A DNA stretch of 64,000 nt from contig NC_035170.2 in the NCBI RefSeq assembly GCF_001659605.2, forward strand, positions 20,351,190 to 20,415,189, in the 5' to 3' direction. The notes under the pieces were generated by a model. That model did not search any database. It was given only the letters and a program-made list of their open reading frames with translations, and was not told the origin of the DNA. This document shows positions 46,105 to 57,710 of the stretch, in pieces. The stretch is from Manihot esculenta. Its lineage: Eukaryota > Streptophyta > Magnoliopsida > Malpighiales > Euphorbiaceae. The first letter of the stretch is position 1. Every line of letters begins with the position of its first letter. Both the position numbers and the translations under genes were made by a program.

Positions 46105-49100
46105 AATTATCAACGGGTTCTTCTAGATGAGGAGTTAGTACCCAAAACAACATTTAAAAAAATTTTAGTTGGAAGAAGGAAATAAAAATACCAAACACTT
46201 CCATGCTCAAGCTTCTGCATGGAAAAGAACTGATTTTGTTAATTTTTTCACTAATAGTGCTGGAAAGCATGTGTCAGATAAGAAAGGTATGAGCTTTATT
46301 ATTATGAATCATTTTAATAACATATTTTTTGAGTTTAATGGTGATTATCCAAATGTTACTGAGTTTATTGAGCCCGTGGTTAGTGATAGTGATAATGATA
46401 GGCTCTTGGCAATTTTTTCGGCTGACGAGTTTTGCAAAGCGGTCTTTCAAATGCATCCTGATAAGGCCCTGGGTCCGAATGGTACGAATCCAATATTCTA
46501 TTAAAAGTTCTAAGATATTATTGGGGAATCTGTGGTATCTTCTTGTCAAGAATGGCTGCGAGTTGGAAAATTTTTAGACACTATAAATGACACTACTATT
46601 GTTCTTATTTCCAAAAAGGAATCCCCTTTAAACTTGCAGGACCTGAGATCGATCTCACTGTGTAATATTCTATATAAAATTTTGGCAAAGGTCCTTGATA
46701 ATAGATTCAAAGCGCTATTACCTAGTATTATCTCTTCATCTCAGTATGCTTTTGTACTTGGCAGGTCGATTTCTGATAATGCTTTAGTAGTTTTTCAGCT
46801 TATCCATTTTATGAAAAGTAAAACAAGAGGTAAAAAAGGAGAAGTGGATCTCAAAATTGATATCAGTAAGGCTTATGATAGAATAAATCGAAATTATCGT
46901 AAGCAGCTAATGCTGCTATTGGGATTCAATAGTAGGTGGGTTGATATGATTATGTTGTGTGTCTTTACAGTTATATACTCTGTTGCTTTAAATGGTAAGA
47001 AATTTGAGCCTATTACACTAAAAAGAGGGTTGCGACAGAGTGATCCTTTAAGTCCTTATTTGTTTATTTTATGCTCTAAATGATTGACAGCTTTGTTTCA
47101 TAATGCCGAACAATATGGGCTTATTCATGGTACAAGAATTTTCCATCAAGCCCCTACTATGTCCCATTTTCTTTTTGCTGACGACAGTTTCTTCTTTTTT
47201 AGGGCAAATGATAGGAAATCTAAGCATATTAAGGATATTCTCGGAACTTATGAGCGTGCTTCAGGTCAAATTATTAATTTCAACAAGTCAGGTATCGTTT
47301 TTAGTTCCAACTGCTTTAACCATATTAGAATGCACATTTCTTCGATTCTGAGCATTTATAATCCTCTTGACCATGGGAGATGTTTAGGATTATCTTTCTT
47401 TATTGCATGTAATAAAAAAATGTGTGTTCTCTTTCATGAAAGATAGAGTATGAAAACGTGTGTGTATACTATAAGAAAAGTATTCACTAACAAGAGAAAA
47501 ATTTATCATTAAATATTAAAAATTGGTCATTGAAAATCATTAACAACCATTTTATTCGATCATTAAGTCGTCGTTAGAGGTTCTATCGTTAAAAAATTTT
47601 TAACGAGGATATTGCACATCAATCGTTAATACTAATTACGATAATACTATAATCGGTCATTAAAATTATAACAATAACGAGAAGTTTGTCTTTCGATAAT
47701 GATAATTAATATGGTCGTAAAAAATTTAATAATGACAATGAAACTTGTCGTTAAAATTTTAATAAAAATTATTATTTTTTCATATAATAATTTTAAAATG
47801 ATGATAATAATTAAAAATAATTAAATATTGATAATAATTGAGTACATAATATTTTTTATAAAAAAAATTTTAATTTATACTCATTGTGAGTTTACATGAT
47901 CTATAAGTTATATTGCTTGTTAATTAATAGTGGCTTTATGTGATACCTAATTCCTTCTCTTTCTAATGTGGAATTTGAAAAAAAATGTACACTTGCATTT
48001 TAACGACCAACACTTTCATTTTTAACGAGAATATTTTACAACGATCGTTAAAGTTTAATATAACAACGACCAATTATATTATTGGTCGTTATATATATGT
48101 CATTAACGAGAAAAAGTTAAACTAGTCGTTATCTTTTTGTCGTTAAAAGCTATATTTCTTATAGTAGTACCTAGAATGGAAAATTCTTATCTTTTTGTCA
48201 TTAAAGAAGTTTTGCTTAAATCAGTAGCTCAGACTATTCCCTCTTATATATGATAAGTGTTTTTGCCATCCCAATTTCTTTGTGTGAGGAGCTAGAAAGG
48301 ATCATGAATTTATTTTGGTGGGATTCTAATAGTATTGATAGGAGAAAGATTCATCAGTTATCATGGCAGAAAATGAGTGTGAGTAAGGATAAGAAGAGTT
48401 TGGGTTTTCGAAATCTAAGGTACTTTAATTTGGCTATGCTTGGTAAGCAGGGTTGGAGATTTCTTTCCGCCCATGATTCTCTTTGTTTTCATATTCTCAA
48501 AGCTAGATATTTTCCTAGAGTGAATTTTTTTGATGCTAATGATGGGTCTAATCCGAGTTTTATTTGAAAGAGTATTTTGCAGGTCTAAGGAGTTACTGAA
48601 TATTAGTACCAAGATGAGAGTAGGTAATGGTGAGTTAATTAAGGTTTGGGGGATCCTTGGCTTAACCGAGATGATAATTTATTTGTTGAAACACCTTGTG
48701 TGGATGGGCTGGAATATCTCAGAGTTTCAGGTTTAATTAATGAGCAAGGTATAGGTTGGAATGTAACTTCTCAAAATTGTTGCTTTCTAGTGACATTGCT
48801 TGTGTGTCAAATATTCCTTGGAATATCTCTAGGTAGTCAGATGTTATATGGCACTATACACAGAATAGGTTATATTTTGTAAAATCTGGGTATCACTTGT
48901 TAGTATGGATAAAATGGAAGAAACTTTGAAAACTGTAGATGCCACCAAAAGTGAAAATTTTTTTTGTGGCGGGTTAGTAGAGGTATTCTACCTACTAATG
49001 TATTATGGCTCTAAAAGGAGTTAATATTACTACCGGGTGTAAGGTTTGTGGAATTGATGAGAATGATCTACATTTCCTTTTTCATTGTCCTATGGTAATT

Positions 49101-49665
49101 GAGTGTTGAAAGATCTTAGATTTTTCCTATTCTAGATCAAAATATGACTAATAGTTATATTCTAACTCAAACTATATTGGGTTTGTCTAATATCTCTTTG
49201 CAGGGCAAGACATGTATGTTGTTATGGAATCCAGAGATTGTTCGGGCAACAGAGATCTATTTATCTTATTAGTTAAGTCTTCAATTTCCTGTAGATGGAT
49301 CTAATGGTAGCCATCAACATGTCACGGACAGTTGTTGGCAAGCACCTATTATTGGGAGATTTAAATGCAAAGTAGATGCTGGAGTAATTAGTCCGTCTGG
49401 AATTATCAAGTATAATGCTATCTTGCCTAATTCTTTTGGATCGTTTATTGCAACATTTTCTGGTCATTTGAGAGATATTGTTCAGCCCAAAATGATTGAA
49501 GTGTATACTTTGCGTGAATCTCTAATGTGCCTTGAATTGTATAGTACTAATAGTGTGGATGTTGAGCTCAATTTGAAAGGTATGGTTGATGTTGTGTTAT
49601 CTCAACTGGAGAATTTCTCCGAATTTAGTCAACTTGTTTATGATTGTAGGATTATTTTAATGTAA
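46105..49665 (+). pseudogene. LINE reverse transcriptase and RNase H ORF, degenerate
   Basis: Pieces in order: LLDEEL and LEEGNKNTKHFHAQASAWKR before RT; a stop near 46502; VLISKKESPLNLQDLRSISL, CNILYKILAKVLDNRFKALL, QYAFVLGRSISDNALVVFQ, KIDISKAYDRINR, LKRGLRQSDPLSPYLFIL; a TGA; then the catalytic FADDSFFFF and ASGQIINFNKSGIVFSSN. After the CACTA element: KEVLLKSVAQTIPSYI, ELERIMNLFWWDSNSIDRRK, LGFRNLRYFNLAMLGKQGWR, then TGA for Trp. A worn zinc-finger region near 48940-49110 precedes the RNase H-like part (FKCKVDAGVISPSG, VYTLRESLMCLELY, LENFSEFSQLVYDCR). It would reverse-transcribe LINE RNA at a nicked target; it is inactive. Confidence 0.87.
47467..48166. mobile_element. nonautonomous CACTA-like element in the LINE
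   Basis: Ends TACTATAAGAAA and TTTCTTATAGTA are perfect 12-bp inverted repeats, with the 3-bp TSD GTA on both sides (47464-47466, 48167-48169). CACTA elements usually begin CACTA; here both ends read TACTA. Subterminal regions are full of GTCGTTA / TAACGAC motifs in both orientations, typical of CACTA transposase-binding arrays. No coding sequence is present. LINE frames continue on both sides. Confidence 0.85.
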
Positions 49666-49925
49666 TGATCCCATTAGATCTTATCGTGGATAAGGAGATA
49701 AGCAAATATGATTGTTCATATGCCACTTATATTAGTCCTACTTATTAGTTTTATGTCCAGATTTTTTGAATAATGCTTTATAGTTTGATATTGCTCCAGA
49801 TTGTTTCACTTAATATTTTAGATCCTAAGTTGGATGTTCTAGAGAGATTTGCTGATCTGGGTTAGTATGAATAATCTATATTAAGTTTTTCTTGAATATA
49901 ATTAATAAAATTTATATTTAAAAAA

Positions 49926-52350
49926 ATAATGTTATTCAAAAAATTAAAATTAGATTCTTTCATATTTTTGATATTATTATCTAAAATTTAAGCTTTTTGT
50001 TAATTTTATAATTATAAAATTTTCACGGTTTCCTATTACCCAAGTAATAAAGATGGCATGTAGTGAGTAGTTTATATTTTATTATATCATAATTTTATTT
50101 GATTAGTGTTAATTAAAGTTTAAAGAAAGGTTGATAAAGGTTGATATGGTGATTTTATTATTTCAACAATAGAATGCAATAATTAATACTCAACTCTACA
50201 CAATTTAGCTAGTAATTTTTTTTATTTAGAGTTGGATAACGTATAAAATCTAAGGCTGAATAAGATTTGAATACGTATCTCCAAACTTTTGATCACGATT
50301 TAGAAAAATTTATTCCATTCGATCGGGCTTTATCATGCACGACATGATGAGAGTCAGGTCATATGATACTATCCCTGATCCTATTCTTCACGTAAGGAGA
50401 AGAGCTCGGTCACTCCCACCTCGTGTTCATACGATGTCTTCAAACGCGTGCAAAGACAGCTCTGACATAGCATATAGATTAGAGAAAGCATGAGTTTAGT
50501 TGACTAGTATTAATGAGTCAAGTGCTCGCCATTAATGAATCGTCCTAAAAACCTACTAAAAATACAATTGTCTTATCATGAATTGAAATAAATAAATTCT
50601 ATTAAATAAAATAATTCAAATCATTTCACAAATTAACAATTATATTCTAATCTTTTAATTTTAAATATTAAACTACGAATTTGACATTTGCCACGATTAA
50701 ATTATAATTAAACTTTATTTAGAACATTTTAAATATCCAAATTAAAATCTCTAAAATATCTTTATTTAAAATGTATTTCTTGTAAAAAAAATTAAATTCT
50801 AATAATAAAATTCAATTCATTTCAATTTATAAAAAAATTCCTTTATTTAGAATAAATTTTAAAATAATAAAATTCAATTGAATTAATTTATTTTAAACAA
50901 ATTAATAATACATTTGAAATTGATTTATATTCTTTACTATCCTTATTATTCTAAACTAAATATAAATATTTATTTTATAAAATAGTAATAATTTTTATCA
51001 CATTGAAAATATTATTTAACACCATTATTAATATTTTCATAATATTTAAAAGCTAAACTTTATATAATATTTTTATGATGAAAAACTATAAATTAAGTTG
51101 AAATTTAATTTTTCAAAAATTAACCAAATAATGTAATGGATTTCTGAAAATGAATTATAAATTCATTAAATATTAATACTTAATGTTAAACTAATTAAAT
51201 TTAAAAAAACAGTTATTAAAAAAAAGTAAACTTCTAGTTAAAATAAATAAAAAAATAAAGAAAAATAAAAAAAAAGAGTTTTTAAGTGCTGATTATGTAA
51301 TTTTTATACAAATAACATTAAATTAAATTATTTCTTATAAAATTTCGGTAATTTTAACAAGATTTAATTTCAAAAAAATTCTAATGAGAATTAAAAAAAT
51401 TAAATTCTTATTTTTTTAATTTTACTAAACATAAAATTTAAAAAAAGAATTTAATTCATTCGAATACTTTCAAAATTAATCATTATACATAAAGATTATA
51501 TTTTTTTATTTTTTTATTTTAAAATTATTATTTATTTTTTTTATTATTATAATAATATATAAATTAATTATTATAATTTTATTTTATGTTATTTTTAAAA
51601 ATATTTTAAAATATTTTTTAATATTTAATAAAATTTAATATTTTTAAATTAAATATTATTGAAAATTTAATAAAAAATTATTTTTTTTTTATAAAAAAAA
51701 AACTCGGAACGGAGAGCATTTGCCATTGCATTCGCATGAGATAATGAGATGAGACGCGTTTCTTTTTATACACGTTTATTCATGGATTTTGTGTTTATTA
51801 CAACCTTCAAATTTTAAACGTTTCTACCGTGGAAAGGTTGTTTCAGGCTCTGAAAGAAAAAAATAATTATTTTATTATTAATCTCTTGATGTGTGGGCAC
51901 ATCTATGCAATAGATTGAAACATTGAGGGCTAAAATTTCAAATTTTGGATACTGTCGAAGAATTCGTTCATTTTAATTCGGCTTTGTTATAAGATTCTTT
52001 GAATTTCATCATGCATGATATTTTTCATTTATGTCTTAAATCCGAATTACACTACAATTAATTAATATTAAAAAAATTCCATTAATGTGTTTGCTTTGAA
52101 AAGAATTATACGAACAAAAACAAAAGAGAATTAAAATAAATGAATATAGTAAAATAAGTTTTTAAATATTTGTAGACACTATTTTAATATTTTTATTTAT
52201 CAAACACTTAAATTTTAAATGCAGTCACATACTTAATTTGGTAGCAGGTATATCCGAGTAAATCTGAAAAATCTCAAATTCTACTCATCAAATTTTTAAT
52301 TTCTATTTAAAAAAAAAAAAAGATAAACAGCGATTATAAAATTATTATTT
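49926..52350. other. AT-rich noncoding region
   Basis: No gene seen. A moderately GC-richer patch at 50290-50480 (GAGCTCGGTCACTCCCACC) resembles worn Tat LTR sequence but has no recognisable ends. Confidence 0.55.
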
Positions 52351-52355
52351 TAATA

Positions 52356-52791
52356 CTACTACTGTAATAATTTCCCAGCGATTTAAAACTATTACATAAA
52401 AAAAATCGCTTTTCTATTATATAATAATATATATGAACAAAAAATTTATGAAAAATTATTTTATATTCGATAAAATTATAATTTTAGCGGTATTTTTTAT
52501 TTATTATAAAAAATAATTAAATTATTATTTTGTATTTAATAGCAGAAATAAATATAATAAATCTTAAAATATTATTATTAATTTATAATTATAATTAAAA
52601 TATATAAAATAATAATTTATAACTGTTTATTTTAAATTTATTATAAAAAATAATTAAATTATTGCTTTGTATTTAATAATGAAAATAAATATAATAAATC
52701 TTAAAACATTATTATTAATTTATAATTATAATTAAAATATACAAAATAATAATTTATAACGGTTTACTTTAAATATATTTTTTTAGTAGTG
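52356..52791. mobile_element. possible small CACTA-like MITE
   Basis: The right end TTTTTTTAGTAGTG reads CACTACTAAAA on the minus strand. The left end is CTACTACTGTAATAA, and ATA flanks both sides (52353-52355, 52792-52794). The ends match only loosely, so this is tentative. It contains the 137-bp tandem duplication at 52501-52774. Confidence 0.3.
52501..52774 (+). repeat. two-copy 137-bp tandem duplication
   Basis: 52501-52637 and 52638-52774 align along their length from TTATTATAAAAAATAATTAA to the AACTGTTT/AACGGTTT end, with few substitutions. Confidence 0.85.
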
Positions 52792-52849
52792 ATAGAAAAT
52801 AAATGGATCATTATAATTAAAAATTAATTTGAGATATAATTTTAGTATA

Positions 52850-53476
52850 TGATAACCTCCGGATCTTTCCTAGTCCAGGAATAAGGTCGGGTCCAAAAGA
52901 AGGTCACAGGTCCAAAGCCCATCAGATCATACGCTCGAGAGGCGGCTCGACCTCACGAGTCTGGGCTAGCAACCCAAGGTGATCCGGATCAGATATGAGC
53001 ACAAGCCCCATAAGGGAGTAGGTCCAATCACTCATCAGCCCTACCCGGATGCGCTCTGAAGAGCATTAAATGGCCGTTACGCATAGAGCAGGTGCCTGAC
53101 ACGCCCGTACGTACGGATCTGAGTGACAAGGACAAGAAGCACTATATACTGGGGGGGTCTTCTATGCAAGGGGTATCTTCTTCTTTTTCTTCTCCTTCCT
53201 GGACTCCATTTTTATTTTTTCTGCAACTCTTGTCTAAGGACACGATTCTTATTCAGGAAACCTGACTTGAATGTCGGAGGGTCTCCGCCGGGCATCCCCG
53301 GTGGACCCCTGACCCCCTTTTCCCTTGATTTGCAGGTCCTTTCCTCAAAAAAAATATGGAGAGACCCATTTGACAGACTCATCAGAGAACCTAAAAAGGA
53401 ATCAAATCCATATAACAGGGGACGAGGGAGAACTAGATCTATCGGATATCGAGTCCAGAAAGATTTAGAGTTATCA
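52850..53476 (+). mobile_element. Tat/Retand-type solo LTR, 627 bp
   Basis: TGATAACCTCCGGATC to TTAGAGTTATCA with the perfect TSD GTATA (52845-52849 and 53477-53481). It is GC-rich like Tat B LTRs and has a TATA-like ACTATATACT at 53141-53150 followed by a CTTCTTTTTCTTCTCC leader. No internal element sequence remains, so it is a recombination product. It shares style but not obvious sequence identity with the Tat B LTR. Confidence 0.87.
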
Positions 53477-53481
53477 GTATA

Positions 53482-54309
53482 GTAAAAAGTACAAGATTAT
53501 TAAGTTTCTAGATTAATAATTAAGGACTAATTTTATGGAGTAAATAGAAAAAAAAAACCTTCACATCCTAACATTTTTCTATTGGTTAAAAATATTGGAT
53601 ATGGGTGAAAAAGAAAGGGGACAAATTAATTATTTGACGAAAAATGACAAAATTATTAATTAAAACTACTGTCAGATTGAAATGACTAAATACGGAATTA
53701 CCAGTTAGTTTTTAAATATTTAATATAATTTTTTATTAAAAAAATATTTATTGTAAAATTTAAATATATCAATTAAAATTATCAGATTTTGTTTTATAAA
53801 GACTTAGTTTATAATAATTGTAATTTCCTTAGCAAATGGAGACGGGGTTTTCGACTATTTTTTGAAAACTTGAAAACAATAGAGACAGAATTATCTTAAA
53901 GATTAAATTTGATAACTAAAATTTAATAAATTTATGGAAACTATAAACGTTATGCTATTATATTAATTTTGAAATATGATTTTCTATTACCTAAGATATA
54001 ACAATCACACAGTAAGTCTTAAACTATTATTATAAGATAGAATTATGTGGCAGAAGTGATAAAAAATTGATTAGACTCTGTCATGAGATTAATTAATATT
54101 ATTTAGCTAATACAGTATGAGAAAAAAAATTGGTTAGAAAATGAAAAATCTTATTAAAATTATTTAAATATTAAAAAGTAAATTTTTAATAGTTAAAAAA
54201 TGCTATTTATAATAGAAAAAAATTATAATATTTAAAATTATAAAAATATTTTAAAAAATAATTAAAATGTAAAATTGACTCCATAAACAATAGAATTTTA
54301 TATAGAATT
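53482..54309. other. AT-rich spacer
   Basis: No gene or repeat ends recognised between the solo LTR and the Tat E remnant. Confidence 0.55.
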
Positions 54310-54954
54310 TTATGATAGACCTGTGCCTCCCATTACACTTTTGAAAGTCGTGTGTTTCGAAATTTCTTTTTCAAAAAGTTATCGTGAGTCTCCATCGAAC
54401 GTTGGCAGCAGAAGTTAGACCCGGTCTAAGTCTGCCATAAAGTCCAAGATTAGTTGCTCCATGTCAAGGAGTCTGATAAACTGATATGTAGTCCCACTCG
54501 CAGAAAAAAAGACCTGAACACTATAACACTAAGTTTTTCACCAAAACTCATCCTCTCTTGAGTAGGACGAGAATTCACGGAAAGTTACCGTTAACGAATA
54601 CAACCCAAAAGATTCCATTACACCTACAATCGCAGAATCTCTTATCCACTAGTCGGTACCAGTCAGATTTTCATAAGATTTGACAACCAACCCCACCTTC
54701 TTGCAATATAAAAAGTAATAAACGCAGAGATCAAAGTACGCATTCTTACATAACTATTTCTGACATGAGCGTCGGAGTGGCTGTCATAGGCGACAAGCAC
54801 TCACATTTTCTTTTTTTGTAGATTGACCAATTACAGCTCAGCTCCATTTCAATCACATAATTTAATTCCATTACTGGGATATCTATTGAATTCTCTCAGT
54901 TCATTTAGATTAAAACTAGTCCCTTATTCACTTTCCTTCTCTTACATTCTCTAA

Positions 54955-55606
54955 ATGGCTGACAATTCACAAACTGTTGCTAAGACTGTTGTTAACAAAA
55001 GGGACACCATTTCTTCTACCTCTAGCAGTGGACAAAACACATCCTCTATGATCAATGAGACAAATCTCAATAATCTGAATAACGATCAAATGCTCCAATA
55101 TATCAAAGCTAGAGGATGAGGAGTCATTGGACGAGCCTCGAAAGGACGTCGACTGGAAGTTGGTCCGAACTGAGCAAAGGTACCAGAAGGAGCAGGAGAA
55201 GGACTATGGTCTGGATGATGCCTCGCCCCTGTCAGAAGAGATCCTAGTAGAAACTTTTCCTACCAAGTTTAAGCTGCCAAGTTTGGACAAGTATGACGAA
55301 ACAGCAGATCCCAGAAGTCACTTGGCAATCTTCAAAATAGCGATGCAGTTTCAAGACGTCAACAACTTTGTGCTGTGCCGAGTGTTTTCATCCACACTCA
55401 TATGTTTGGCTTAGAAATAATACCAACATCTGAGTCCAGATTCTATTCAAAGTTTTACTCAAGTTGCCATGTTATTTAAATCTAGATTTATTACTTGCAT
55501 ACCTCCTAAAAAACTCTCCTCTGACTTGCGGAAGATCGACCAAGGAGATGACGAGTTTTTAAGAAGTTTTATTTCACATTTCAATGCTGAAGGGATATAG
55601 GAACAA
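54955..55606 (+). pseudogene. Tat E gag, frameshifted
   Basis: ATG at 54955 (MADNSQTVAKTVVNKRDT...) leads to NDQMLQYIKARG and a TGA; a +1 shift continues EESLDEPRKDVDWKLV, EEILVETFPTKFKLPSLDKY, DPRSHLAIFKIAMQFQDV, LCRVFSSTLICLA, stops replacing the QKW of the family, YQHLSPDSIQSFTQVAMLFK, SRFITCIPPKKLSSDLRK and RSFISHFNAEGI. This is the retrotrans_gag domain of the Tat lineage. The zinc knuckle is missing because the deletion begins here. Confidence 0.83.
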
Positions 55607-55845
55607 GATGTCTAGAATGTTTAACAGTAGAGTCAAACCACGTACTTTTAATATAGGAGATTTAATCCTTAAAATAATTGATGTAATGAGAGATAGTGTT
55701 GGGTCTGGTATGTTGGGCGAGAACTGAAAAGGACCATCTAGGGTCTCGAAGGTTATTCACCTAAGGTCTTATAAGTTGGCCAAATTAGATGGTCGAGTCA
55801 TTCCCCATTCTTGAAACATTTGTAATCTAAGTGAAATTTATCAAT
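55607..55845 (+). pseudogene. Tat E integrase C-terminal fragment
   Basis: RMFNSRVKPRTFNIGDLILK, GSGMLGEN, GPSRVSKVIHLRSYKLAKLD, NICNLSEIYQ. This is the C-terminal GPF/Y-like part of gypsy integrase. It follows gag directly, so a deletion of about 4 kb joined the two. Several stops. Confidence 0.8.
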
Positions 55846-55946
55846 AATACTTAACGAAGTATTCTTTTGCATATATTGTGTTACAAGGAATGGTGAATTG
55901 CCTCTCCAAAAGTTAAAAGATCGTTGATCAACGTGTCTTTTCAAAA

Positions 55947-56446
55947 AGGCCACAAAGTGGATATCCGCCAGACTCACGACCAGGTGTCAGTCTCAATTAA
56001 TTGCTAATGCATTTTATACATAGGCCACAAGACGAATATCCACTAAGCTCACGACTGGGTATCAGTCCTAATTAATAAAAATTTCTAAGGCATTTTATGC
56101 TCAGAGCACAAGGCGGGTATACGCCAGGCTCAAGATCAGGTGTCAGTCCAAATCAATAAAAATTTCTAAAGCATTTTATGTGTAGGTTACAAGGCGGATA
56201 TCCGCCAGACTCACGACCGGGTGTCAATCCCAATCAATAAAAATTTCTAAGGCATTTGATGACTAGCCCACAAGCTGAGTACTTTCTAGACTCAAGACTG
56301 GGTGTCAGTTATGATTAATAAAATCTTTAAAGCATGATCATGTCCGAGTGTCTAGGTCGGTTGATTATTTTTCCAAGTTATTTATTTCATAATACGAGGC
56401 GGGCATCCACTAGGCTGATGACCGGGTGCTAAGTCCCGTTAATGAG
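55947..56446 (+). repeat. ~81-bp tandem repeat of Tat E, five to six units
   Basis: Units begin near 55947, 56032, 56103, 56184 and 56265, with a degenerate one near 56389. Each has (GGC)CACAAGGCGGATATCC, CCAGACTCACGACCGGGTG, TCAGTC and AATCAATAAAAATTTCTAA. The unit at 56193-56206 holds the perfect palindrome GGCGGATATCCGCC. Confidence 0.9.
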
Positions 56447-56653
56447 TCCATTTAAGTTTTTTTATGACAAAAGGTAGAGATTGCCAGATATTTAATTGGC
56501 TTGGCTGTTAATCTCACTTAGTAATTTTTTAAAAATTATTTAAGTCTTATTTGGCGATAATTGAACGAGAGTTATGATCGAGTATTGGTCATACAAGCAC
56601 TTAGTAAAAATAATAACAATATATAAAGAAAAGTTTTTTCATTAAAAGGAATA

Positions 56654-57689
56654 TTACAGGGCAGGAGGGACATCATCAGTCGCATCGACCTAAGTTTCTG
56701 TTATATTTTCATCTATAGTTATTGCATTAGAAGTTAGGTCAAAGGGATTGTATTCGGTTGTCTCTCTTCGTCGTGCCCATCCTCATCCTCATCGTTCTCC
56801 TCCTCCAAGAAGATGTCATCTATACAAGCAAAGTCCTCGATAGGAAATTGTTTCACTAGCTCCTTCTTGACTGAGTCTTGGCCTTTGACGAACATCTCCC
56901 CTCTTCAAGCTACTGCCTCTTAAAGTTCAGCTTCTAGTTTAGCAATCCTAGTAGAGGCAGTCTAGTTCTCCTCAGCCTAAGACTGCAGCTCCTGGACTTG
57001 CTGCTAGAGGATACCTACTTGATCTTCGGTATTTTTAGCCCGATTCTCAAGGGAAAACTTTGAAGTATTATTCTCGTCCAGATCCGCCTGGAGTTTATCC
57101 ATAGAATCCATCATCTCTTTCATAGTGCCCTCCACTTCATTAATCCTAGCCTTCAACCTCGAATACTCCTTTTCCAGGAGATCTTTGTCCATCTCCTGAG
57201 CCCCAAACTCTCGCCTCAGAGCCTTATTCCGCTCCTTGGCCATAAAAATGCAAAGAGCACTCTCCATTGTAGAATGGATAATATTGTCATAGAGGTCGTT
57301 GGTCTCGACCTCATTCAAGTGATGGCGGTCCCGGGCCCAAGACCATTCTTGGCAATAAGGACTGAGAGACGAGGCTTCTCGAGCAAAAAAGTTGTCCAAG
57401 TCAGAGCTAGTGCCAAATGCTGGATGCCCCTAGGCCATGTTGCTCCAGCTCTAGCCTCTTCACGTGACGGGTTCACTTAAACAGGGACTATTGCAGGACC
57501 GCCCCTTGTAGAACACTTGGGCTAAGTAGGGGCTACTTCCTCAATTGCAAGAGAAGGTAAAGAAGGAAGTATAATAATCTCCTCGGCACGATAAACTCGT
57601 TTAGGAGATGGAGCGGTCATTCCAACAACAGTTTTACCTTTACAAGTGGCGCGTGCTGTCTCGATAAACTTATTTCTTATTTTAGTCAT
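56654..57689 (-). pseudogene. Tat E antisense ORF (coiled-coil exon)
   Basis: Minus-strand reading from ATG 57689 (MTKIRNKFIETARATCKGKT) through stops near 57520, then SMLWARD-like sequence, MAKERNKALRREFGAQEMDK, LEKEYSRLKARINEVEGTMK, EMMDSMDKLQADLDENN (heptad-like coiled coil), then EMFVKGQDSVKKELVKQF, an acidic run LEEENDEDEDGHDEE, and a TAA at 56654. Its order (coiled coil, MFV-G, acidic tail) mirrors exon 3 of the Tat B antisense gene (FRMFVSGYNRG, EEDSDGE). The exon-1 domain is not visible here. Internal stops include TAG near 56693. Confidence 0.72.
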
Positions 57690-57710
57690 ATTTACATAAA
57701 ATAAAAAGTG

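Larger units (their letters stand above)
46105..49925 (+). mobile_element. L1-type LINE, 5'-truncated, with nested CACTA element
   Basis: Plus-strand remnants run from just upstream of RT to an A-rich 3' end (TTAATAAAATTTATATTTAAAAAAA-like, ~49925). The order RT, zinc-binding region, RNase H-like domain is typical of plant L1 LINEs. The endonuclease and ORF1 are missing. A 700-bp nonautonomous CACTA element (47467-48166) interrupts the thumb region. Confidence 0.85.
54310..57710 (+). mobile_element. second pol-less Tat-type remnant (Tat E)
   Basis: Plus-strand gag (54955-55606) runs straight into the C-terminal end of integrase (55607-55845), an ~81-bp tandem repeat (55947-56446) and a minus-strand coiled-coil ORF (57689-56654). 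The order matches Tat B. Protease, RT, RNase H and most of integrase are deleted. The sequence before gag (54310-54954) has a TGATAGACC start and an ATATAAAAAG box near 54710, so it may be the 5' LTR plus leader, but I cannot fix its ends; no 3' LTR is seen. Confidence 0.75.

Noticed and set aside
53123..53482. 119-codon frame
   Set aside because: Runs from within the solo LTR past its TSD; no domain and it crosses the element edge.
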